From Deltaproteobacteria bacterium (GTDB lineage: Bacteria; Myxococcota; Myxococcia; Myxococcales; 40CM-4-68-19): a DNA stretch of 50,886 nucleotides. The notes beneath the pieces are model-generated. The model was not told where the DNA came from. It saw only the letters and a list, made by a program, of their open reading frames with translations, and did not search any database. The stretch lies in contig VBKI01000072.1 in assembly GCA_005879535.1 (NCBI GenBank), forward strand, positions 1 through 50,886. The letters are read 5' to 3'. Within the stretch, counting starts at the first letter, position 1; each line of letters opens with the position of its first letter. Below, piece after piece: positions 35,971 to 43,946 of this stretch. Position numbers and translations under genes: made by a program.

Positions 35971-36999
35971 ATGGCCTGGATGATCTACGGCGCGAACGGC
36001 TACACGGGACAACTGATCGCCGAGCTTGCCAACGCCCGCGGCGAAAAGCCCATCCTCGCCGGTCGCAACGCCGCGAAGGTCCGCGCGCTCGCCGAAAAAC
36101 TCGGATTGCCCTGGCGGGCGTTCGCGCTCGATCGTCCCGACCTGCGCGACGTCCAGCTCGTCCTCCACTGCGCCGGACCGTTCTCCGCGACCAGCCGCCC
36201 GATGGTGGACGCCTGCCTCGCTGCGCGCGCGCATTATCTCGACATCACCGGCGAGGTCGAGGTCTTCGAATCGGTCTTCGCTCGGGACGCGGAAGCACGG
36301 GAGCGCGACGTCGTGCTGTTGCCCGGGACCGGGTTCGACGTGGTCCCGAGCGACTGTCTCGCTGCCTCCCTCAAGCAGCGCCTGCCCTCGGCGACGACGC
36401 TCGAGCTCGCCTTCGCCTCGCTGGGACGCGCCAGCCCGGGCACGCTGAAGACGTCGATCGAGGCGGTCCCGCGGGGCGGCCTGGTTCGTCGCGGCGGCAA
36501 GCTCGTGCGCGTCGCTCCGGCGTTCGAGGTGCGCGAGATCCCCTTCGCCGACAAGCGGCGCACGGCCATGTCGATCCCCTGGGGCGACCTGGCCACTGCA
36601 TGGCGAAGCACGAAGATCCCCGACATCACCGTCTTCGTCGCCGCGAAGCCGTCGGCGATCCGCGCCGCCCGCCTGACGCGGTTCACCGCTCCGCTCCTCG
36701 GCCTTGCTCCAGTGCAGCTCTTTCTCAAGTCGCGCATCGAGCGGAACGTGAAGGGTCCCGGTGCGGAAGAACGCGCACGGGGAGGCGCGCAGTTCTGGGG
36801 ATCCGCCAGCGACGGGTCCCGTTCGGTCGAGATGACGATGTCGATCCCCGAGGGGTACACCTTCACCGCGACGGCGGCGCTGGAGTGCGCGAAACGCGTC
36901 CTCGGTTCCGGCATCCATCCGGGAGCGTGGACGCCTTCACTGGCATTCGGGGCCGGTTTCGCAGCTTTCTTGCCGGGTGTGCGAGTCGGCGTTCGCTGA
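35971..36999 (+). CDS. Saccharopine-dehydrogenase-like / trans-acting enoyl reductase family protein
   Basis: A 342-residue protein starting at ATG 35971 (MAWMIYGANGYTGQLIAELA), whose GANGYTG nucleotide-binding motif and later HCAGPFS and HYLDITGE segments mark the saccharopine-dehydrogenase-like superfamily. In mycobacteria, relatives act as trans-acting enoyl reductases on polyketide-lipid intermediates; in other organisms the role is unknown. It has no signal peptide. A few internal start codons exist upstream in frame; 35971 is chosen as the first Met directly before the Rossmann fold. The type III polyketide synthase gene starts 45 bases downstream on the same strand, which supports, but does not prove, a role in the same pathway. 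Confidence 0.82.
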   Translation: MAWMIYGANGYTGQLIAELANARGEKPILAGRNAAKVRALAEKLGLPWRAFALDRPDLRDVQLVLHCAGPFSATSRPMVDACLAARAHYLDITGEVEVFESVFARDAEARERDVVLLPGTGFDVVPSDCLAASLKQRLPSATTLELAFASLGRASPGTLKTSIEAVPRGGLVRRGGKLVRVAPAFEVREIPFADKRRTAMSIPWGDLATAWRSTKIPDITVFVAAKPSAIRAARLTRFTAPLLGLAPVQLFLKSRIERNVKGPGAEERARGGAQFWGSASDGSRSVEMTMSIPEGYTFTATAALECAKRVLGSGIHPGAWTPSLAFGAGFAAFLPGVRVGVR

Positions 37000-37044
37000 C
37001 GCGCAGGCTTGCGACGTCGGTGGCCTTGTGCGCGAGTACGCGCC

Positions 37045-38139
37045 GTGCGTGATCCGACTTTCGACGCGGTGGGGCGAGCTAGCGCCGCCGGCGCGCGCAT
37101 CCTCTCCGTGGCGCAGGCGTTGCCGCCGCACTTCGTCGATCAGGAGACGCTGCTGGCCGCCTTCCGCACGCTGTGGGGCGAGAAGCACTTCAACGTCGAC
37201 CGCCTCGAACAGCTGCACCGCGCCGTCCGGGTGGGGGGTAGGCACCTGGCATTGCCCCTCGAGGAGTATCGCCGCCTCGAGAGCTTCACCGCGCGCAACG
37301 CGGCATGGACACGCGTAGCAGTCGACGTGGGGGCTGACGCGATCCGGAGCGCGCTCCTCGCCGCCGACGTCGCGCCCGCCCAGGTCGACCATCTCTACTT
37401 CGTCACCGTGACCGGTATCGCGACCCCCTCCATCGATGCGCGCCTGGTGGAGCGGCTCGGCTTGCGGGCAGACCTGAAACGGATCCCCATCTTCGGCCTC
37501 GGCTGCGTCGCCGGCGCCGCGGGGCTGGCGCGCGTTGCGGACGTGCTCCGGGGCGCCCGCAACGAGGTTGCCGTGCTCCTCGCGGTGGAGCTGTGCTCGC
37601 TCACGCTGCAGCGCGACGACCTCTCGATCCAGAACATCGTCGCCAGCGGCCTCTTCGGCGATGGTGCTGCCGCGGCGGTCGTCGACGGGGGCGCTCGCAA
37701 CCAGGGGCCGCGCGTCGCCGCCACCCGCTCGGTCTTCTATCCGGGCACCGAGCGGGTGATGGGCTGGGACGTTGTGGACTCCGGATTCAAGGTGGTGCTC
37801 TCGCCCGGCGTCCCGCAGCTGGTCCGGGAGAAGCTGCGCTCCGACGTCGACGGCTTCCTCGGGGCGCAAGGCCTGCGGCGCTCTGACATTGCTCATTTCA
37901 TCTGCCACACCGGCGGTCCCAGGGTGCTGGAGGCGGTCGAGGACGCGCTGGAGCTTTCCCGCCCTGCCATGCAGCGGAGCTGGGACTCCCTGCAGAGCGT
38001 CGGGAACCTCTCCTCGGCTTCCGTTCTCTTCGTGCTCTCCGATCTGCTCGGCTCGGGCGAGGCGCGCCCTGGCGACCGCGGGCTTCTCCTCGCCATGGGC
38101 CCCGGCTTCTGCTCGGAGATGGTGCTGCTCGAATGGTGA
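37045..38139 (+). CDS. Type III polyketide synthase (chalcone/stilbene-synthase family)
   Basis: A 364-residue homodimer-type condensing enzyme. The catalytic triad is visible: Cys154 in FGLGCVAGAAGL, His288 in ICHTGGPRVLEA and Asn321 in SVGNLSSASVLF. The C-terminal MGPGFCSEMVLLEW matches the GFGPG loop. It is closer to bacterial alkylpyrone/alkylresorcinol synthases (BpsA, SrsA, ArsB/C type) than to plant chalcone synthase, judging from its neighbours. It would extend a long acyl starter with malonyl-CoA and cyclise it. The start is GTG 37045 (MRDPTFDAVG), with other GTGs nearby and no strong ribosome site. Its end overlaps the methyltransferase start by 7 bases, opening a five-gene overlapping operon. 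Confidence 0.93.
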   Translation: MRDPTFDAVGRASAAGARILSVAQALPPHFVDQETLLAAFRTLWGEKHFNVDRLEQLHRAVRVGGRHLALPLEEYRRLESFTARNAAWTRVAVDVGADAIRSALLAADVAPAQVDHLYFVTVTGIATPSIDARLVERLGLRADLKRIPIFGLGCVAGAAGLARVADVLRGARNEVAVLLAVELCSLTLQRDDLSIQNIVASGLFGDGAAAAVVDGGARNQGPRVAATRSVFYPGTERVMGWDVVDSGFKVVLSPGVPQLVREKLRSDVDGFLGAQGLRRSDIAHFICHTGGPRVLEAVEDALELSRPAMQRSWDSLQSVGNLSSASVLFVLSDLLGSGEARPGDRGLLLAMGPGFCSEMVLLEW

Positions 38140-38687
38140 CGGCTTACCTCGTCTTCCTGGCGCTGTTCGGTGCAGAGCGCGTCGCGGAGCTCGTGCTTTC
38201 GCGCCGCAATGCGCGCATTGCTCTCTCGCGCTCGGGCGTCGAGAGCGGCGCCGCGCATTTCCGCTGGATGGCCGCGGTGCACGCGCTGTTCCTTCCTGCC
38301 TGCGCGGCGGAAGTGCTGCTGCTCCGCCGGCCGTTTCCCGGTGCCCTGGGCTGGGCCTGCGCCGCCGCGGCGGTCTGCGCGCAGATCCTTCGCTGGTGGG
38401 CGATCCGCAGCCTGGGCTGGCGCTGGAACGTGCGCGTGATCGTCGTCCCCGGCGAACCTCCCGTGCGCAGAGGCCCTTACCGGTTCCTGCGCCACCCGAA
38501 CTACCTGGCCGTCGCCGTCGAGATGCTCTGCGTCCCGCTTGCCCACGGCGCCTTCCTCTGCGCCCTCGCGTTCTCGCTCGTCAACCTGGCGCTGTTGCGC
38601 GTGCGGGTGCGCATCGAGGAGCAAGCGCTCGGGCCTTCGTGGGAGCGCGAGTTCTCGGGCGTGCCGAGGTTCGTTCCGCATGGATGA
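38133..38687 (+). CDS. Isoprenylcysteine-carboxyl-methyltransferase-family membrane methyltransferase (SrsB/BpsB-like)
   Basis: A 184-residue polytopic membrane protein with about four or five helices (for example VTAYLVFLALFGAERVAELV and FPGALGWACAAAAVCAQILR) and the ICMT SAM-binding C-terminal region, seen as RGPYRFLRHPNYLAV followed by EEQALGPSWEREF. In Bacillus (BpsA/BpsB) and Streptomyces (SrsA/SrsB) such proteins sit next to type III polyketide synthases and O-methylate the alkylpyrone or phenolic lipid. The gene overlaps both neighbours (7 bases with the synthase, 8 with the acyl carrier protein), so coupled translation is expected. The product would be methylated at the membrane. Confidence 0.92.
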   Translation: MVTAYLVFLALFGAERVAELVLSRRNARIALSRSGVESGAAHFRWMAAVHALFLPACAAEVLLLRRPFPGALGWACAAAAVCAQILRWWAIRSLGWRWNVRVIVVPGEPPVRRGPYRFLRHPNYLAVAVEMLCVPLAHGAFLCALAFSLVNLALLRVRVRIEEQALGPSWEREFSGVPRFVPHG

Positions 38688-38928
38688 GGTGCTGGGCGAG
38701 ATCGCCCGCGTGCTGCGCGAGGAGCTCGGCCTTTCGCGGGAGCCGAGACCGTCCGACGATCTCGTCGTCGATCTGCAGCTCGACTCTGTCGGCCTGCTCA
38801 CGCTGGTGGTCGGTCTCGAGGACCGGTTCCGGGTCGCGCTCAAGGAAGAGGACGCCGCCGCGGTCCGCACCGTCGCCGATCTGGCGGCGCTGGTGCTCCG
38901 GCGGCGGGAGGAGGCCCGCGCGTGCTGA
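38680..38928 (+). CDS. Acyl carrier protein of the type III PKS operon
   Basis: An 82-residue acyl carrier protein of normal size. The 4'-phosphopantetheine attachment Ser36 is in LQLDSVGLLTLVVGLE, the DSxxLL motif. The acidic helix 2 and the following ELGLSREPRPSDDLVVDL match the carrier-protein fold. It overlaps the methyltransferase stop by 8 bases and the ligase start by 7, so is tightly linked to the fatty acyl-AMP ligase. A dedicated carrier next to a type III synthase is unusual, since most type III synthases use free acyl-CoA; here it probably receives a fatty acyl chain from the adenylating enzyme. Confidence 0.93.
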   Translation: MDEVLGEIARVLREELGLSREPRPSDDLVVDLQLDSVGLLTLVVGLEDRFRVALKEEDAAAVRTVADLAALVLRRREEARAC

Positions 38929-40556
38929 GCGGCGGTCCCGCGGCTCCGGTGCGGCATGGCACGGTACACGCCGCGCTCGAGTCAGCGGCGCGCTCGCGCT
39001 GGGGCCTTTCGTTCCTCGATGCCCAGGAGCGCGAAACCCGGCTGTCGTTCGCGGAAATGTACGAGCGTGCGCGGCGCGCGGCGGGAGCGCTGCGCGACCT
39101 GGGCATCGAACGTGGCGACCGCGTCGCCATCGTCCTTCCCACCGGCCCTGAATTCATGGACGCGTTCTTCGGCTCGGTGCTGGCGGGCGCGGTGCCCGTG
39201 CCGCTCTATCCTCCCGTTCGCCTCGGGCGCATGGACGAGTTCCACCGGCGCACCGCGCGCATGCTGCGGATCTGCGGCGCGCGCCTAGTGCTCAGCGACG
39301 CGCGCATTTCGCGGCTGCTCGGCGTCTCCGTCGCAGAGGCGCGTCCCGCGCTGGGGCTTCGCCGGCTGGGCTCCGGTGCGCCGTTCACCGCCGATGCCGA
39401 TCCGGCCGACCTGCTCCTGATCCAGTTCTCCAGTGGGACGACCGTGGATCCGAAGCCGGTTGCGCTGACGCACCAGAACGTGCTCGCCAACGTGGCGGCC
39501 ATCGAGACCATCGTCCCGGCGGACGATGCGCAAGCCGGCGTCTCATGGTTGCCGCTCTACCACGACATGGGGCTCATCGGCTGTCTGCTGCTCGCGCTGT
39601 ATCGGCCGGGACCGTTGACGTTGATTCCGCCGGAGGCGTTCCTCGCGCGCCCCGCAATCTGGCTGCGCGCCATTTCGCGCAAGCGAGCGACGATCTCCGT
39701 GGCCCCGAATTTCGCCTACGGCCTCTGCGTGCGCCGGATCCGCGATGCGGAGCTGGAGGGCGTCGATCTGTCTTCCTGGCGCTTTGCCCTGAACGGCGCC
39801 GAACCGGTTGCGCCGGCGGTGCTGCGCCGCTTTTCGGACCGCTTCCGACCTCACGGTTTCGACTCGCGCGCCCTGATGCCCGTCTACGGACTCTCGGAAG
39901 CGTCGCTGGCGGTCACGTTCACGCCGGCGGGGAGAGGTCCACGCGCGGTTGCAGCGGGCGCGCGCGAGGTCGCGTCCGTAGGAGCGCCGCTCCCGGGCGT
40001 GGACGTCGACGTGCGAGAGGGGCGCATCTTCGTTCGCGGACCCTCGGTGATGCGCGAGTACTTCGGAAATCGCACGGCGACGGAGATGGCGCTGCGCGAA
40101 GGATGGCTCGATACCGGCGACCTCGGCTTCATCGACGGCGAAGAGCTGTTCGTCTCCGGGCGGGACAAGGAGATCGTCATCCTCCGTGGCGCGAACCATG
40201 CGCCGCAGGAGTTCGAGGAAGCGCTGGACGCGGTTGCGGGAGTGCGCCCCGGCTGCGCTGCCGCCGTCGGTATCCCGACGGCCGAAGGAGAGGTGCTGGC
40301 GTTGCTCGTGGAGGCGGACGGCACCGCCGATCCCGAGCAGATCCGTTCCCGCGTGACCGAGCGGACAGGGATCAGGCCGGAGCAGGTCCATCTTCTGCCG
40401 CCCGGGACCTTGCCGCGCACCTCGAGCGGCAAGCTGCGCCGCCGCGAAGCGCTCCGACAGCTCCAGTCCGGCGAGCTGCGGCCGCCCGACCCGGTCACCG
40501 TCCTTCATGTCGCCCGCGAAGCGGCACGCTCGCTCCTGGCGAGGATCCGCCGCTGA
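38922..40556 (+). CDS. Fatty acyl-AMP ligase (FAAL-like adenylating enzyme)
   Basis: A 544-residue member of the acyl-adenylate-forming family. Core motifs are SSGTTVDPKPVALTH (P-loop), LPLYHDMGLIG, NGAEPV, VYGLSEASLAVTF, DTGDLGFIDGEELFV and the late GRDKEIVILRGANHAPQEFE, with the GKLRR lysine near the C-terminus. RGxNHxPQxxE is characteristic of fatty acyl-AMP ligases, as opposed to acyl-CoA ligases. It should activate a fatty acid as acyl-AMP and load it on the neighbouring acyl carrier protein. GTG 38922 overlaps the ACP stop; the 3' end overlaps the flavoprotein start by one base (TGATG). AMP-ligase versus CoA-ligase needs a structure check of the insertion motif. Confidence 0.9.
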   Translation: MLSGGPAAPVRHGTVHAALESAARSRWGLSFLDAQERETRLSFAEMYERARRAAGALRDLGIERGDRVAIVLPTGPEFMDAFFGSVLAGAVPVPLYPPVRLGRMDEFHRRTARMLRICGARLVLSDARISRLLGVSVAEARPALGLRRLGSGAPFTADADPADLLLIQFSSGTTVDPKPVALTHQNVLANVAAIETIVPADDAQAGVSWLPLYHDMGLIGCLLLALYRPGPLTLIPPEAFLARPAIWLRAISRKRATISVAPNFAYGLCVRRIRDAELEGVDLSSWRFALNGAEPVAPAVLRRFSDRFRPHGFDSRALMPVYGLSEASLAVTFTPAGRGPRAVAAGAREVASVGAPLPGVDVDVREGRIFVRGPSVMREYFGNRTATEMALREGWLDTGDLGFIDGEELFVSGRDKEIVILRGANHAPQEFEEALDAVAGVRPGCAAAVGIPTAEGEVLALLVEADGTADPEQIRSRVTERTGIRPEQVHLLPPGTLPRTSSGKLRRREALRQLQSGELRPPDPVTVLHVAREAARSLLARIRR

Positions 40557-41632
40557 TGCACGACGTGGTGATCGCCGGCGGAGGCCCGGCGGGGCTCGCC
40601 GCGGCGATCCAGTCGGCCCGCCGCGGATTTCGCACCCTCGTGCTCGAGCGGAGTGAAGGAATCCCCGACAAGGCCTGCGGCGAGGGTTTGATGCCCCGCG
40701 GGGCGGGGGAGCTGGACCGGCTCGGCGTGCGAGTGCCCGACGATCGATGCGCGCCGTTCCGCGGCATCCGGTACTTGCAGGAGGACGGCACGATCCTCGA
40801 GGCGCGCTTCCGCGGGCGCCCGGGGGTGGGGATCCGCCGCACGGCCCTGGTGGAAGCATTGCGCAAAGCTGCCGACGCCGCCGGAGCGGAGGTGTGGCGG
40901 CGCTCCGTCGTCTCCGCACGTGCCCGCGGCGACGTCGTCGACGTCGAAACCGACGCCGGACACATCGAAGCCCGCCTCGTGATCGCCGCCGACGGCCTTC
41001 ACTCACCGCTGCGCCGCGCCGCGGGCCTCGAGGGTGTTTGCGGATCCGGCTCCATGCGCTTCGGCGTGCGGCGGCATTTCGCGCTCGCTCCCTGGACAGA
41101 CCTGGTCGAAGTCCATTGGGCGCCGGGTATCGAGGCGTATGTGACCCCGGTGGGCCCCCGGACGGTCAACGTCGCGCTGCTGCGCGACCGCGACGCCCCG
41201 GGCGAGTTCGCCGATCTGCTGGCTTCCTTTCCTCGGCTCAGCGCCCGGCTCGAGGGTGCACCGTTCGAGTCCGCGGTGCGGGGCGCCGGACCTCTGCTGC
41301 AGCGTGCGCGGGCGAGGTGGGCGGCGCGCCTGGCGCTGGTTGGAGACGCGGGGGGATACGTCGACGCGATCACGGGCCAGGGGCTGTCGCTGGCCTTCGC
41401 GGCGTCCGCTGTCCTGATGGAGACGCTTCCCGACGATCTGTCCGCCGACCTTTCGCCCTTTCTGCGGCGCTACGACGAACGGCTGCGGGTCCGTTGGCTG
41501 GCTTACTCGCTTCCGGCAGCGGCGCTCGTCGCACTCTCGCGACGTCCAGGGCTGCGGCGCTCGGCGCTCCGGGCGCTCCGTGCGGTTCCCGGCGGTTTTT
41601 CCACCTTGGTCCGCGCGGTGGCGATGAGCTGA
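40556..41632 (+). CDS. FAD-dependent oxidoreductase (geranylgeranyl-reductase/monooxygenase-like)
   Basis: A 358-residue flavoprotein starting MHDVVIAGGGPAGLAAAIQS, the GxGxxG Rossmann motif for FAD. The next conserved segment DKACGEGLMPRGAGELDRLG is typical of geranylgeranyl-reductase-like and related halogenase or hydroxylase flavoproteins. LALVGDAGGYVDAITGQGLSLAF is the second FAD-binding GD motif. Together with the type III synthase and methyltransferase it parallels SrsC of Streptomyces griseus, a flavoprotein hydroxylase that turns phenolic lipids into quinones, but the CGEGL motif also allows a reductase. It has the last position in the five-gene operon. A 56-base gap separates the DUF3014 gene. 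Confidence 0.87.
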   Translation: MHDVVIAGGGPAGLAAAIQSARRGFRTLVLERSEGIPDKACGEGLMPRGAGELDRLGVRVPDDRCAPFRGIRYLQEDGTILEARFRGRPGVGIRRTALVEALRKAADAAGAEVWRRSVVSARARGDVVDVETDAGHIEARLVIAADGLHSPLRRAAGLEGVCGSGSMRFGVRRHFALAPWTDLVEVHWAPGIEAYVTPVGPRTVNVALLRDRDAPGEFADLLASFPRLSARLEGAPFESAVRGAGPLLQRARARWAARLALVGDAGGYVDAITGQGLSLAFAASAVLMETLPDDLSADLSPFLRRYDERLRVRWLAYSLPAAALVALSRRPGLRRSALRALRAVPGGFSTLVRAVAMS

Positions 41633-41688
41633 GCGTCGCGTCGAATGGTGAACCGAAATGCCCGCGGATATGCGAGTGTTCGGCGGTC

Positions 41689-42414
41689 ATGGAGAACAAG
41701 CGCGCGCTATGGATTCCGATCGCCGTGCTCGCGGTGGCCGTCGCGGCGGTCGCCGTATGGTTCTTGCGGAGGAAGCCGGAGGCTCCCGTCCCGGTTGCTC
41801 AGGCGCCTTCCGCGGTGCAAAAGCCAGCCGACGCCCCGCTTCCGCCGCCGGAGAAGAGCGACGTCCAGGTGCGCAAGGACCTGGGCGCGCTCTCGTCGCG
41901 GCCGGAGTGGGCCCAGTGGCTCGGCGTCTCCGATCTGCTCGACCGCTTCGTCGTGATCGTCGACAACGTGGCCGAGGACGTGAACCCGCGCAAGCAGCTC
42001 GACTTCGTGAAGGTGACGCCGCTCCAGTCCGAGAAGCTGGATACGTCGCGGTACGACCGGATCGCGGACGTGCTCGCTTCCATCGACGCCAAAGGCGCTG
42101 CGCAGGTGGTGCGGGATCTCCACCCGCTGCTCGAGAGCGCGTACCACAAGCTCGGGTATCCGGACCGCAGCTTCGATCAGGTAGCGACGAAGGCGCTGAA
42201 GCGCATCATCGACACGCCGGTGTTCGACAAGCCGCCGCGGCTGGTGCCGAAGGGAGCGAACTTTGCGTACGCCGACGACAAGCTGGAAGCGCTGGGGCCG
42301 GTGGAGAAGCTCCTGCTGAGGATGGGATCGCGGAATACGCGGCTCATCCAGGGGAAGGCGCGCGAGCTCGCCGCCGCCCTCGACCTCCGCGTCGCCAGTC
42401 AGAAGGTCCGGTAG
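41689..42414 (+). CDS. DUF3014 family membrane-anchored protein
   Basis: A 241-residue protein starting at ATG 41689 (MENKRALWIPIAVLAVAVAA), with an N-terminal helix (residues 7-25), then a Pro/Ala-rich linker (PEAPVPVAQAPSAVQKPADA) and the DUF3014 domain. The conserved LPPPEKSDVQVRKDLGAL and RFVVIVDNVAEDVNP segments are readable, followed by a helical portion (LLESAYHKLGYPDRSFDQVA). DUF3014 has no known function but occurs in proteobacterial membrane-anchored proteins. It may belong transcriptionally to the preceding lipid operon because only 56 bases separate them. The last base is 3 bases from the end of the convergent outer-membrane protein gene. Confidence 0.87.
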   Translation: MENKRALWIPIAVLAVAVAAVAVWFLRRKPEAPVPVAQAPSAVQKPADAPLPPPEKSDVQVRKDLGALSSRPEWAQWLGVSDLLDRFVVIVDNVAEDVNPRKQLDFVKVTPLQSEKLDTSRYDRIADVLASIDAKGAAQVVRDLHPLLESAYHKLGYPDRSFDQVATKALKRIIDTPVFDKPPRLVPKGANFAYADDKLEALGPVEKLLLRMGSRNTRLIQGKARELAAALDLRVASQKVR

Positions 42415-42416
42415 CC

Positions 42417-43946
42417 TCAGAAGGCCTGCCGGATGGCGAGGGCTGCTCCCTGGTCGAACGTCTTCTTCGTCGACCACCCAACGCCGAACCAGGCGTCGAG
42501 CTGGAACTCGTCGATGATCAAGGCGTGGATGCCCAGACCGACCGCGTTCGCGCCCGTGAGCTTGTCCTTGTTGGTGACGCGGTCGATCGCGCCGTAGCCC
42601 ACGGCGTTGTGGAAGATGCCGAGCTTGAACACGTCGCGCAGCAACGAGTACCGGAACTCGAGCTGCAGCCCGCCGTACCGGCGCGCGTATTCGTTCCCGA
42701 ATGGGCCGCGCAGAACGTCGCCGCCGATCGACGCTTCCTCGGGAAAGAGGACGAATCCGGTGCGCGACATGCCGTGCACCTCGACCCATAGCTCGTTCCA
42801 GCCGAAGGGAAACATCTTCTGGTACCAGCCTCCGACGTGGAGCGCGCTCTCCTCTCCCGTATGCGGCGGCCCGTACACGCGCGCATCGATGCCAAACCGG
42901 TGGTGACGGTCGCGGCGGATGTTGTCCGGGTCGAACGTCAGCTCCAGCGCCGCCTCCGCGTACTGCCGCGTGTGCGCGATGTCATACGATGACGTGAACA
43001 TCGAGCCGCTCACCGGCTCGACGGAGAAGAGGAGCCGACGCTGTACGCCCCCGCCCAGCGAAGTGCGGACGTACGCGACGGGCGCGAACACCAGGTGGAC
43101 ACCCGCCTCCAGGGTCGTGAACAGGAAGCTCTCGAGGCGAAGATCGGGACGCTGCCGGTCCGTCAGCTCCGCGCGCGCCCGCACCGCGGGCCGCAGCACG
43201 CCGGTGATCGAAGGCGCCTCGTAGCGGAAGTCGCCGGTCGCCCGCGTGAAGGTGAACGTCGAACCTGGCTCGGCGAGCTTCTGGCGCAAGGCGCCGGCGA
43301 CCCGCCCGCCCACCTCCCAGCGATCGTCCGGGAGCAGCAGGCGGCCGGAATGCCAGGTGGCGCCGATGGCGCCTCCTTCCACTGAGTCGATCTCCAGCTC
43401 CGGAGAAAGCCCAGCCCGGAATTTGCCCGGCTGGACCAGGATGTGCAGCTCGTACGGGCGACCGGGGCGGACCAGGCCGAAGGACATCCTCTCGATGGGA
43501 TCGATCTCGTCGAGCTGCACCCGTGGCGCGCTCACGCTGGGGACGGGGACGATCTCGTACGCGAACTCGCCGAGGCCGAGGCGTTTGGCCATCGCGCGGA
43601 GCTGTCGCTCCAGGTCGGGCTGGTTGAAGACGTCGTGCTCGATGTTCAGGTCGAGCCGGAGCCGCAGCGTCTCGAATGCGCCTCCCCCGAGGAAGATCAC
43701 CTTGTCGAGCCGTCCCTCGTCGATGTCGACGACGATCTGTTCTCCCTGCGGACGAGCGCGCACGGTGGCAAGCGCGTATCCAGCCCTGTGCAGGAAGCCG
43801 GCGAGCTTAGTCGCCACCAGGCGCGCGTTCGACGGCGTTGCCGTCATGTTGGCCGGCAGATCGAGCGCGCTGCGGTAGACGTCCTCGAGCAGCGCCACGT
43901 TGCCGTGGAACACCAGCAGCGGCGCGAGCAGCAGGGCGGCGAACAT
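42417..43946 (-). CDS. Omp85/ShlB-like outer-membrane protein with POTRA-like and beta-barrel domains
   Basis: A 509-residue protein starting MFAALLLAPLLVFHGN, a signal peptide. Residues 15-170 contain POTRA-like repeats (VVDIDEGRLDKVIFLGGGAF and QPDLERQLRAMAKRLG), followed by a 16-strand-type beta barrel with alternating aromatic and glycine residues and a final AIRQAF ending in Phe, the outer-membrane insertion signal. This is the organisation of BamA/ShlB/TamA surface-antigen proteins, but it is shorter than BamA, with about one or two POTRA domains. Function is unknown: transport of a surface protein is the natural guess. It follows the DUF3052 gene directly on the same strand (TGA then ATG). 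Confidence 0.85.
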   Translation of the reverse strand: MFAALLLAPLLVFHGNVALLEDVYRSALDLPANMTATPSNARLVATKLAGFLHRAGYALATVRARPQGEQIVVDIDEGRLDKVIFLGGGAFETLRLRLDLNIEHDVFNQPDLERQLRAMAKRLGLGEFAYEIVPVPSVSAPRVQLDEIDPIERMSFGLVRPGRPYELHILVQPGKFRAGLSPELEIDSVEGGAIGATWHSGRLLLPDDRWEVGGRVAGALRQKLAEPGSTFTFTRATGDFRYEAPSITGVLRPAVRARAELTDRQRPDLRLESFLFTTLEAGVHLVFAPVAYVRTSLGGGVQRRLLFSVEPVSGSMFTSSYDIAHTRQYAEAALELTFDPDNIRRDRHHRFGIDARVYGPPHTGEESALHVGGWYQKMFPFGWNELWVEVHGMSRTGFVLFPEEASIGGDVLRGPFGNEYARRYGGLQLEFRYSLLRDVFKLGIFHNAVGYGAIDRVTNKDKLTGANAVGLGIHALIIDEFQLDAWFGVGWSTKKTFDQGAALAIRQAF

